64,000 nt of DNA from Hoplostethus atlanticus (lineage: Eukaryota > Chordata > Actinopteri > Trachichthyiformes > Trachichthyidae). The translations under genes were made by a program, and so were the position numbers. The DNA lies in assembly GCA_034670405.1 (NCBI GenBank), contig JAXDDX010000071.1, forward strand, positions 1,192,501 to 1,256,500, in the 5' to 3' direction. The notes under the pieces were generated by a model. That model was not told where the DNA came from, did not search any database, and was given only the letters and a program-made list of their open reading frames with translations. Of this stretch, positions 40,566 through 53,539 are shown one piece after another. The stretch's first letter is position 1. Every line of letters starts with the position of its first letter.

Positions 40566-43500
40566 TGTTAAGCAGGCTGTGTAACCATAGACATCCCCAC
40601 TCTCTATTTCCTCCCTATTAAAGGAGCTACCTCTCCCAGTTTCTCTCTCCCTCTCTCTCTCTCCCCCTCTCTCTCTCTCTGTCTCTCTCTGATTATCTCT
40701 ATTTTTAGCTGCCCCCGAGATGAGAGACACCCCATCACTGCGGCGGTGGAAGAAGTGAGTGGGCGATGGTGAACAAAAGAGTGAGAGGGGGAAAACAGAG
40801 ACATGAGCATGCCAAAGGTGTAAGAGAGCAAGAGGGGATCCTGTTTCACTGTCTTGGTAAAGGAGGATTATGGTCCAGTGGCCCTGCCCTCATCCTCCAG
40901 GCTAAACTCAGCATCGGCATGTCCACCCAGCTGGATGGGAAATCGCATTACACGGAAAGGGATTGGGGCAGAGGGAGAAGGAAGTATATATGAGAGGCAT
41001 GGCTGGACAGCAGACAGAAAATAGAGAGGTATGCTATGAGGAGGTGTCTGGAGAGAGAGGGACAGAAAGTGATGGGCTGATGGGTCGCTCTGTTCTGACA
41101 GACTGTGAATGGTTCAAGAGGTAGTGGTCTGAACGGTCAACGTCTCTGTGCTGCTTTGGTATTTCCTTTCACAGCATCTTTTTGACGAGTTGACATAGCA
41201 AGTGCTAATTAGATAGAATGAATCAAAAATGAACAGAAAAACTCAATGAAATGACTTCAGAGCTCACCATCGACCCCAACGGTGTTCTCCAATCATTTCC
41301 TCTAGTCTTTCAAATGAAGGTTGTAGAGAACTGGGGAGCTTTGAACGACTGTAATCAACTTCTCATTCATTTTGCACTTGCCAGGCACAACTGTTGCTTA
41401 TGAAATCAAGGAAGCACGGAAATCTGATTGGCTGTTGATGGCCAACGGTCATGAGGCAGGCTCTTCTCGGCTGACAAGCTTGTTGAGATATCGGCCGAAG
41501 GTGGCAATACAATTCTTTGATTTTAAATTGAAAATTGAATTCAGACAGAATTCTGAATTCTGACAAGTTATGTTTCTATCCAACTATCCAACAAATTTTA
41601 CTCTTTTTTGCACTTCCAAATAAAAATAAATTGGCTTCATGAATGTCAAAAAAAACCACAAAAACACAAAGAAATGCACTTGACAAAATTGTAATGCAAC
41701 CATGATGAACTCCTTATAAATGGGAGAGAAAGCAGACGTGACATTTCTGGTAGGGCTTGGTATTTTACAGATAACATTTCAGAATATCAAAAGCTTTTGA
41801 TCTTGATTCAACAAATGCATTTTGATTGCAAATCTTCCCATAACTGTCTTATCAACAAAAAACCTTCCTGCATCAAGAGAGCATACACTTGCAGGAAACA
41901 CTTTTTGTGATATCGAGGACATTTCATCCAAACGGACTGCTTCCATTCAGCCTTGACGCAATACATCATAATCTAAGAAAAACAAAACCACGGAAAGAGT
42001 CTGAACACAACACAGAGAATACCTGCAGCTGTCTGTACCTGTTCGTGGTGCTCAATGCCCATGCTGATGGTGTTGATGAGGATGGCGATCATGATGCCTC
42101 GGTTGAAGTACTTGCTCTCCACGATGCCCCAGAGCTTCATCCTCACCTCGTGCCACAGCTCGCTGCAGCTCTGCTTTGGACTACATCCCCCAGGAGTCCC
42201 CGCGCCTTCCCTGTCCTTCTCGCCCTTCTCTTTGCCCCCAGATTGGACGCCCTCCCTGTCCGTCTCCTCCACGGCTCCCTCCTCCGCTTCGTCGTTGGCC
42301 GGGCTGCTCGTCGGTCCCGCCCCATCGGTGAGCGACAGGGCCATGGTGCAGTGAGGGCAGCCGTCGGCGGCGGGGGTGACGGCGAGAGCCATGGAGCCAC
42401 CGGGGGAGGCGTGGTCGGGTTTATTGTGGTGGGGGCAAGGAGAAACTGAAAGGGTACGAATGGAGGGCGTCAGGGGGGTGTTTTACCCATCATGCATCTG
42501 GATACCAACTTTGTGTTTCCTGAGAGTTAATCAGGTGTCACTTTGTGTTCTGTGTTATGCTTACATCGTAACATATACGTACATATTAAAGTATAAAAAT
42601 TGGACTGATGTAGACCTAAATTGAGGAAATGCTGATGCAACCATTAAAAACACCCTTCCCTCTGACAAAAACTGCTATCAAGCTGCCCTTGGGCAAGGCA
42701 CTTGGTTCCAAACTGGATACTGGGTAGCTCCCAAGTATAAATGGGTTCAACTGTGTGAATGTGAAGCAGGGTGGTGCTGAACAAGAGCGTGTCTGCTCAG
42801 TCAACACTTGGATATACAATATAAATGTTAAAAAACACACATACAAACTCTCCATTCATATTGCTTCAGCTGCTTCTAACTACGTGCCACACCCACAGTG
42901 CCTACAGACGTGGAAGCACACACATTTTGGCTATTCTTATTAAATGGTACTATAAGGAGAAAGTGCCCGGCCGCCGGCTACAAACAACCAACCGCTGGAC
43001 GTTATGAATCACTTCACTACAAAATAAGATCCAACAAAGTTTCAAAAATAGCTGGAATGCCAAAACCTTGGTTAACGAAATGATGACCGTTTTAGAAACT
43101 TGTTGTCCTACACTGTAGAGATATTCAACGATGAACTTATGATGAACTCCTAATACTACAACACGCATTTTGTTGCTGTCGGGTGAAAACCTCATAACGT
43201 CAATTCTGTTGATTGTTCTTGTTTCTGTCAAGCCGTATAATAATAACAAGGCTGCCTTTCTTTGTGTTCCTGAAAAGGTTTTCACTTGACAACATCTTTT
43301 TGATCGTATCAAAAGCGCTGAGTGTTTGACATGGGCGCACAAAAGTAAAGAAAAAAAACAAACACCACTTCCATCACTCCATGCTTACCGTGCCTCAACA
43401 CCCGTCTCCTCTCGCGTCCTCCCCCTTCGTTGTTCTTCCCTTTCCTCCCTTCTCCTCTCCCTCCGCCTCTCCCGACTCCCCCGAAGCCCCGCGGCTTGCC

Positions 43501-44446
43501 CCGCAGGATGTTGAAGAGGGCGACGGTGCGTCTCCTGGCCTTGCGGAGGATGTGGCAGACCAGCTGGAAGAGCTCCTCGTAGCAGTCGCCCGGCTCGCTG
43601 GCCAGGGTGGAGGAGGACAAACACTGGGCCCTCTGCTCCTGCATCAGCTGGTGCTCCCTCTGCTTGGTCTCCGAGAACTGGGTGGCGATGACCACCAGGC
43701 ACAGGTTGATCATGAAGAAGGAGCCGATCTGGGAGGACGAACACAGAGACACAGAAATAGAGATTACAGACCAATCCTGTGAGTGTTGTTACGGTATGTT
43801 GAGCATGTACTGTGCTTCACATTATTGGCATTGACGATTTAAAGTGGTAATCTGCGAGATCCTCATTTTTTTTCACTGTCTTCCTGTGACGTTCCTGTGA
43901 CCGACTCAACACCGGATGTTTAGAACAGCAAATGTTAAACCTTTCATGCACTAGGTTGAATCACGATTGTATTCATCCATCAGCGATAAACAATAAGAAA
44001 ATGGACATTCATTTATGTGAAAATGTTGCAGATTATTCCTTTAACTGTGAATGTTGTCTGCTGTTGCATTTGATGTACCACGGCACCAAGAAGGTGCTTT
44101 ATTGTTTTGTGCTGTTCTACCAAATTTAATTTCCCTCTGGACAATAAATGGTATCATGGTATCATCTGTATGCTGGTATCATCATGTATTGTGTAACTGG
44201 GTGGCAATTACCACCTGGCATAAGAAGAAGAAGGAATCAATTTGCTTGTTTAAAAAAATAGTATTTTAAATGCTTTATTGGTTGAAATAAAAATTAAAAA
44301 CAATATGAAAATAAAAACTAATGAAAAATCCCAAACTATAAAAACTCTGATGTTTTGTGGTATGTAGACTTGAGGTTTCTATAATCAGGAGGCGAGAGAG
44401 AGAAAAAGAAAGGACGTGGATGAGAGAGATTGAGGGTGAAACAGAT

Positions 44447-44508
<62 letters not shown>

Positions 44509-44877
44509 GGGGGATAAACTCCAGTGCTCTCTAGGTTGTGATCAATAGTGATTGTGAAGCCTGATAACCCCCCTCTGGTCTCCATCTGACCCACTCTGAC
44601 AAAGACCCTGCCAGAGCTGGATCAAAAGTGTGTGTGTACAAGTGTGTGTGTACGTGTGTGTGTGTGTGTGTAAGCAGACATATGTGTGTGTTCTGCCTGG
44701 TCCTTATTGATCCAAAGCAGGGATTTGTGGTCAGACCGGCTGGTTTCCATGCCAGTCCTCTTGGCTCAGGGACTGAAAGGGAGGCGACGGGTCCCAGCGC
44801 CCATCCAGCACCCTCACTGATCCCATCAAATATTTATACTCACACTCTGCTGGAGCCTCTGAAATGCTATTAGATTA

Positions 44878-44913
<36 letters not shown>

Positions 44914-47900
44914 AATGTAGCAGCAAGAGGAAATGTAGTTTACTGACTGTCAAATGAAAGGATTTCCTGGTATTGCAGCCGTCAAAATTCAAGCTGCCAT
45001 TTGGGGCTGCCGCCATGCAAAGGGGCCTCGTGCAGCTTAAACTCTGCTCGTCGTATCGAGGCGCAATCTGGGTACGAGGTGCATGTTAACACCAGGTGTA
45101 AGCGGGGACAATAGGGGAGAGCTTAAACAGCGATGACTGGGCTTACTGCACTGATACTTTCTGCAACAAAAAACAGGCATTTGAGGATGTTTAACTTAAT
45201 ACCACAGGGCACGGATATCTTCCATGCAAAGCCCTTAATACCACCGGGTCCCGTTGTGTAAGCTGATGTACATGATGGTAATCAGTACACAACACTGTCT
45301 CTCCCTGGGTTTTATCTCCGCCTCATCTTTCTCATTTCATCTTTCTCTCTCTCTGTGTCGCTCTCTCACCATCTCTGCTATCTCTATCGCTTCCCCTCCA
45401 TCCCTCTCTACCTCTCTCTCTCTCTCTCTCTCTCTCATCGTCGTCCTCTTACTTTCTTCAATTCAATTCCACTACACTCCATTTGCATGAGTGTTTCGTG
45501 AGCAGAACTGCCAAAGCAACTATAACTAGAACCTCCCTCCCTCTCTCTCTCTCTCTCTCTCTCATCCCCCCATCTCCCCATGCTCTTTGTCGTATATACT
45601 ATGGAAGGAAACATTAATAAAAGCCTCATCATCTGTGTGCCGGTGAGAAGAAGATGCAACGCACAACAAGCGGGGGATATAGATGAGATACGCAACATGT
45701 GAGTAATAACGCTTAAATCACTTTCCTCCACTCTTTGTGCAAGAGACGGGCCTGGAAAACATGCTGCAACAAAGCAGAGGAAAGCCTGACTGTCAGATCT
45801 CGCCTCTCTTTGTGGGGAAATAACAGACAGATACGCAACAACAGTGAGTGAAGTGCTGCTACAATGCTTATTCTGCTTCTATAAAAGGCTACATGTTTAG
45901 GAACCCAGTGTAAGGAATTGTAAGCTGGTGGTCTTGAGATACACAAAACAGTGAAGAGGTTGTCTGGTGATGTTTGAGGTGTTTCTGCTTTGCTTGATAG
46001 AGGGAATGACGTGACCCCGTTGATTATTGTTTCCTATAAGTATGTCAAGTCAGTCGGGTGACGTCCAAGTGGTCCAGTGGCACCGAGGAAGGCAGGTCAG
46101 GTCAGTCAAAAAATGAAAACATTACTGCTCAGAGGCCTAGAGCAAAATGGTCAGGGGCTGCTGAAAGCGGGAAATGGGAAATTATTAATAGTGCCTTGAG
46201 TAGGGTGTTAGATAAGCTTAAAGAGAGTAAGTTAGGGGGGTATTATTTATGAGTGTGAAGTAGAAAGGTTCGGTGTCCTTGAGATAAGGAAGAAGGCAGG
46301 TGTTGAGGTAATTAAATCCAGGCCACAACAAGAGACAGACAGACTTATCCGGAAGAGAAGGCAGCTTAGGAGGCGGTGGAGGAAGGCTTCAGAAGTTGAG
46401 AAAGAAGGCACAAAATATATTGCAGGTAGATGTGAAGAAGCGGTTGGCATCATTAAGGAGAGAAGAGAACGTTAGGAAAAACAGCAAAAAGGAAGAGCGA
46501 GCCATAGCATTTTATAGTATTCAGTTTATTTATACTCATTTAGAGCTGTGAAAACATTATTTAACAAGGAGATATTCCACCAATTGGAGAGGTAGAATTT
46601 CACTTTGATGTTAGCCCGGCCAAAGTGGAAAGAGGTACAAGATGCTTCTTCGGCCCCGGGACCTAATATAGCACCCTAGCGTTTGTACAAAAGTGCACCG
46701 GATGTGCTGAGGTTCATACGGAAGCTCATGAAGTTAGCCTGGAAAAAACAGTTTATTCCGAAAGCATGGCGTAAAGCGGCGAGAGGTTCCTTCCCAAGGA
46801 GAAAGACTCTATGCTTACCTAATGTTGAAGGGAAGATTTTCTTTAGTGTTGTGGCACGGAGGCTGTCTAGTTATTTAGCAAAGAATAAGCTAATTGACAC
46901 ATCTGCAAAAGGTTGTAACTCCAGGCTTCTCTAGGTGCTTAGAGCACACAAGAGTGATTTGGCACCAAGGTCAGCTAAGCGTGAGAAAAGAGATCTTTGT
47001 GTTGTATTCTTGGATCTGGCAAAGGCTTTCGGCTCAGTACCACACAGTCTGTTGTGCCAGAGTGCCAGATATTATGAGGAAGTTAGTTAAAGCTTACTTC
47101 TTAGACATTCAACTCTGTTTTACCACTGCAGAGTACACTATACAGCATGGAAGCATCTAGAAAAAGGCAGTATGGCAGGGTGTACAATTTCCCTGTTAGC
47201 TTTTACTATGGCAAGGGAGGCTATGGCAATGGAGGTCACCAATGCCCATCAGTGCCCACCAATCAGGACTTGGATGATACGACGATGATGAATTTGACAG
47301 CTCCCTGTCCCAGCAGGTTACTCAACAAGTAATTCAAGGAGTATCTCTATCGTCAAAGGGAAAGTGATAGACAAAAAGTTTCTTATAGATGAGGAAATGG
47401 TGGCAACAGTGTTAGAGAAACATATCAAAAGCTTAGGAAGATGCTATAATGTAAGCCAAAGGGTCAATTTCAGGAGTTCAGAAGTGATACGAGGCATTAC
47501 AAGAAGAGGAGTACAAGTGAGGAGTACAAGTGAGCCAAGGTGAGATTGGAAATGACTCCGGCTGAGCCAAAGGATCTAATGGAACCCAAAAGATGCAGTG
47601 CAGCAAGCAGAGGCAGCACTTTAACTTTCTGTTGTGGTCAGAGGCGAGGAACATAGTTTATTTTATTGAGCTTATGGTCCCCCGGGGAAGACTGAGTTGA
47701 CGAGGCCAATGAGCGGAAGAGATTTAGATGGCAGCGGGCGGAGGCAGAACAGCGAGGCTGGAACGGCCGGAGGAAGTTTCTTGTTGAGGGATTCGTAGCA
47801 AAGTCTGTTTTCGCACTGCTAGCTGAGTTGGGCATTCGAGGACAGAGCATTAATAAAGCAGGAACAAGTGAGTGGTTATGGATGACAAGAAAGCACATTA

Positions 47901-50345
47901 GCTGGGGAGCACGCTAAGGTGAACTCAACTTTGTTGAGTGAAGTTGAGAGTTTTTTGGTATTGTGTTGTATAGAGGGGGGTTTGTACTACTAGCTAGGTA
48001 GCATTAAAACCACTCTGTCCCTTACCCTCGACAGGGTTCGTATCCCTCTGTCCCTTACCCTCGACAGGGTTAGTATCCCTCTGTCCCTTACCCTCAACAT
48101 GGTTCGTATCCCTCTGTCCCTTACCCTCAACAGGGTTAGTATCCCTCTGTCCCTTACCCTCAACAGGGTTTGTATCCCTCTGTATCTTACCCTCAACAGG
48201 TTAGTATCCCTCTGTCCCTTACCCTCGACAGGGTTAGTATCCCTCTGTCCCTTACCCTCAACAGGGTTTGTATCCCTCTGTATCTTACCCTCAACAGGGT
48301 TAGTATCCCTCTGTCCCCTTACCCTCAACAGGGTTTGTATCCCTCTGTATCTTACCCTCAACAGGGTTAGTATCCCTCTGTCCCTTACCCTCAACAGGGT
48401 TCGTATCCCTCTGTCCCTTACCCTAAATTGTATCCCTCTGTATCTTACCCTCAACAGGGTTAGTATCCCTCTGTCCCTTACCCTCGACAGGGTTAGTATC
48501 CCTCTGTCCCTTACTCTCAACAGGGTTCGTATCCCTCTGTATCCTTACCCTCAACAGGGTTAGTATCCCTCTGTCCCTTACCCTCAACAGGGTTTGTATC
48601 CCTCTGTATCTTACTCTCAACAGGGTTAGTATCCCTCTGTCCCTTACCCTCAACAGGGTTTCGTATCCCTCTGTCCCTTACCCTCAACAGGGTTAGTATC
48701 CCTCTGTCCCTTACCCTCAACAGGGTTAGTATCCCTCTGTCCCTTACCCTCAACAGGGTTCGTATCCCTCTGTCCCTTACCCTCAACAGGGTTAGTATCC
48801 CTCTGTCCCTTACCTCTCAACAGGGTTAGTATCCCTCTGTCCCTTACCCTCAACAGGGTTAGTATCCCTCTGTCCCTTACTCTCAACAGGGTTTGTATCC
48901 CTCTGTCCCTTACTCTAAACAGGGTTCGTATCCCTCTGTCCCTTACCCTAAACAGGGTTCGTATCCCTCTGTCCCTTACCCTAAACAGGGTTTGTATCCC
49001 TCTGTCCCTTACCCTCAACAGGGTTTGTATCCCTCTGTCCCTTACCCTCAACAGGGTTTGTATCCCTCTGTCCCTTACCCTCAACAGGGTTTGTATCCCT
49101 CTGTCCCTTACCCTCAACAGGGTTCGTATCCCTCTGTCCCTTACCCTAAACAGCGTTCATATCCCTTTGTCCTTTACCCTCAACAGGGTTCTCTTCCCCC
49201 TGAGCCTTCTTGAGGTGTGGTGGGCCCAACTCAGTGAAGGAAGGTGCCCACTTGATAACCTCAATGAAATGCTACATAGTACTATTGGCTAGAGTAGGTA
49301 GCAAGCGTATGGTGCCACCTGACGAATGACACTGTAGATTTATGACAGTGTGACCTCATGGTGACACATGGTGTTCATTTGGTGTGTTTTGTCTCATTCT
49401 TATAATTGGACTTCTATGAGTGTTTGGAGTCTGGCACAAGAGTTGGTAACATCTTATCCTGTGTATTGATGAGAGACAGGAAAATTAATTCCTGTCAAAA
49501 TCCTTGAGATCAAAGTGAGATTCCCTGATTGTCCTCATAAGGTCAGCTCTATCATTTCGAAAAACATTTTCAGTATTATATTTTCATTTGCCAAGACGCT
49601 CACAGCTGGCAGGCATGTAACTAGTGCTAAGCTATGATTGTACACAGTGGAGAGAGACAGAATCCTTTACATGCTCCCTCGCTCACTCCTTCCCTCCCCC
49701 AATCCCTCTTTTTCTCCCTTTCCTCCAGTGATGGTTTCGGATCAAAAGGCGACCACTGTGTCATGGATCCATCTGCAGTGAGGAGATTTATAGAGCTCGA
49801 TGGAGAAGATAATGTCCCAGGGCTAATCTGGGAAAGAGCGTGGGAATGTGGCCTTTCACTCTGTGTTTGTGTCTGTTTGGAAGTGTGTGACTGTGAGTCG
49901 GGTGACAGATACATGAATGATGTTCATTATATAGCTCAGCAAGGAATTGGGGGGAAGAATGGGAGGATGGATAGATGAAGAGAGAAAGAGAGAGAGAGAG
50001 AGAGGGTAGATCAGAGGAAGGTGACATAGGGAAGCAGTGATGGATGGATGAGACAGAGGAGCAAAGGAAGGATGGATGGATGAAGGGAAAGAAGGGAAAA
50101 ACGGGGAGCAGTGAGGGACGGATTAATAGGAAACATGGATGGATGGATGGATGGATGGATGAATGGAGAGAGCGAGGGAAAATTAAATGAAGGCTGGGAG
50201 GATGAGGGGAGGGCTGCAGAGATGAGAGAGGAGGGAGAGAGAGATTGTATCTGAATCTGAAGGCAGCAATTAAAAGTATAATAAAAAGACAAGGCAGCCC
50301 CTGGGTTAGGGAAGCGGCCGGGACTGGCAGTCACACTGCATTATG

Positions 50346-50397
<52 letters not shown>

Positions 50398-50644
50398 CTG
50401 ACAGGCTGCAAAATATACTGAGCCAAACACAACGTGAATGCTCACACACAAACGAACAGAGACACTTATCCATGAAGGGGCACAAGTGTTGTATCAGAGC
50501 AAAGGGGATTACTGAGGGATTTCAGACCAGCTTTCATTATCACACTGTCAGCCCTGTGTGTGTTTGTTTGTGTGTGTGTGTTTAGATTTGTGTGTGTGTC
50601 TGCATGTTCATGTAGGTGAAAGAGAGAGAGACAACGAGAGAGAG

Positions 50645-50675
<31 letters not shown>

Positions 50676-50757
50676 GAGTGACAGCGTTTCATTGCAGTCA
50701 ACAAAAACCTTGGCAACAAAAACAGGAAATCACAAAGTAAATTGGCTCCAACTTCTG

Positions 50758-50799
<42 letters not shown>

Positions 50800-53508
50800 G
50801 TGTGTGTGTGTGTGTGCGTGTGTGTGTGTGTGTGCGACTTACAATAATTAGCAGGATGAAGTAAATGAAGTTGTAGAAGGAGTGAGCATCCATCACATAG
50901 TACATGATCTCCACCCAGCCTTCCAGTGTGATCACCTGCAGCAGAATCAGAGACACCCACTGGTCACCAGTCATGGAGATTTGAGACCAGTAGAAAACAA
51001 CACTTACATTCACTGGAAATCCACCGAGAGCTGACAGAGACCTCACCACGCCACGCTCCAATACCCCTTGAATTTAAAGCAACTTCAATACAGCACACTA
51101 CAGCAGAAATGTATTTTTCTGTGTTTTTGAGCGTTGCGTTCCAGGTTTATTATTTATATCGATATTATATATATATATATATTTGGACGTTGAACAGCAT
51201 TAAAAACCATGTAAATTAAAGTTGAGACCACGTCTGTAGATCATCTACGTTCAAATATGACATTCGTAATATGAATTTTTAATATTATCATTATCATATT
51301 ATGAAAATAAAATAATAAAATAAAATAAAATAATAATAAAATAATAATCCAGCACCTGTTGCATGTCACCATCTGTAAAACAGTATATATATATATATAT
51401 ATATAAAATACAAATATTATATCCCACAAAGCAATTCTGAATGACTCAATGACATCTCAAGCAGGAACAGGAAGCATGCAGCTCCCGTGCGCTAGCTTCC
51501 ATCCTCATGCATCAACACAGATCACACACAGACACAAGAGGTTACCGGTTGGTCTCTACGTAACAACAAAGCAGTCTGGTTGGCTCATATCGCTTTTTCA
51601 TGTTTTCACTTCAACTGAAGGATTATTTGCTCCTCTATGGGTTATGAAACCTTTTCAAAACCAATTGGATAAACTCATGAATGCATCACCAAGCTAAAAA
51701 CAAGACTGTTTATCTTAGTTCTTGAATCGTTGACATTATGGAGATACAAGGTTTTCATCCGGCACTGACGATATGTTAGTCCCTTTACTAAAACTCATAC
51801 CTGGAAGATGACGATCCAGGCGTAGGCGATGTTGTCGAAGTTGATGGCTCCTTTGTGGGGGTTACTGTGCCCAGTCTGACAGCGGGTGTAATACTGGTTC
51901 CAGTTGATGCAGAGCCCCGCCACGGTGACGCTGCCGTTCACCAGCGGCTCGGGGCTGAGGCCCAGCGTCTGGCGGTACACGGCGTCCTCTCGGTCCAGGC
52001 AGCAGGTCCGGCCTCCCTGGCGGCGGGCGGGGACGTCGGAGCAGGACATGATGCCGTTGTCGATGGGCAGGGAGCAGATGAAGGGTCGCTCGTCATCCTC
52101 GTCTGCCATGTAGTAGGGCCGCGGCAGGCTGGTGCCCGTAGTGCTGGGAAGAAAGTGAGGCGGGGGGAGAAGAGTTAGAAATGGGTGTATTATAGGAATT
52201 ATAGGTACATTTATGACAATGAAATAAAAGTGATATCATCAAACCTATAAAACTAATTAAAACAAGTAATATAAGAAAGTACCACAAGTAATAGAAGAGG
52301 GTAAAACAATAGTAAAAATAATCGGATAAAAGGTGTCACATGAAAGTCTATAAAATAGGTTTTAAGAAGCATTTGAAAGTCCAATAAGTTTTGTGGCTCT
52401 AGGGGGAGACCAACGGGCCATCAACCGAAGGGGGTATGAGTATAAAAGTATAATATAAGTATAAGTTCTGTTTCCTTGTGTGGTTTTGAACGTCTAACAT
52501 CAGTGGTTTGTGCAGAAAGTGAAGGGACAAAGCCGAGATATTCACTTCCAAACAGCAGCTAATGGACATTTTTTTGCCTTTACATGCTAGTTAGCAGTAG
52601 AGAGAGACAGGAAAGACCAGGTGAGAGAGGAGGGACGACATGCTCGGGCTCAGAGAGGCAGAAAAGGAGTCAGACCGAACCGAACTTCAGTCATCGGTAA
52701 AATCTTAAAACCATTTCCAAATCCAACCAGTGAAGAAGAGTCATAAATGGGATGAAGCCTGCTCAGCCAGTTCAGGCAGACAAACTCAACGCTGCAGCTC
52801 AGTCAGCTGATTGGTCGGCTGAGCTCAAATTGGGGCGGTCTGTTTGAGCTGTCACTCATTCTCTGCTGCTGCTCCACCCTCCCTACCCTGCTGCACTGTG
52901 TTGCTGCTACCGCTGCATCTGGATCAGCGCAGCATCCAGCATCTGTTTCACAGTCCGGCTAGGGGGGGGATGCTATCGCTGCTCCCTGCCTCACTCAGCT
53001 GCCTTCATTACGTTGCACAGAGGGCGATGCAGCAGAGCGCCAAGTTGCCGCCAAATTAAAAATCTGTATGTGCTTTTATTCTCAATAAAACGAGTCATAA
53101 TTAAAACGTGAGTTTGATTCGGTCTGTTTGGACTAATTCAAATCCTCGCTGCTGGGTTTTGTACAAGCTGGAGACGGGAAAGAGGCTTTTGTTGCCAGAA
53201 TCCAGACAGCAGCAATAACTTTCTCTAGATTACTAAACAATAAAAATGTCTTTGTTTTGGAAATTGCTGCGGCGTTTACTTCACCTGTTGATCAACGCTT
53301 CAGCCAACGCCAAAAATGACTCAAATTTCTGGCAGCCGGCATGTAGACAGACATGCAGACATAGAGAGGGAAATGCACACACACACACACACACACACAC
53401 TTACAGTTTTCACACAATTACACATGCACAAGGGTACACACACATATACACGATCGTGTGCATGTGTGTTTGTCCGTAGGTGTGTCTCTGTGCCTGTATG
53501 TATATTCC

Positions 53509-53539
<31 letters not shown>

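Noticed and set aside
47990..49213. Open frames with 11-residue repeats ([10 protein letters not shown] / RVRDRGI), like a repetitive structural protein
   Set aside because: 33-bp minisatellite; open on both strands, no start context or flanking exons, inside an intron.
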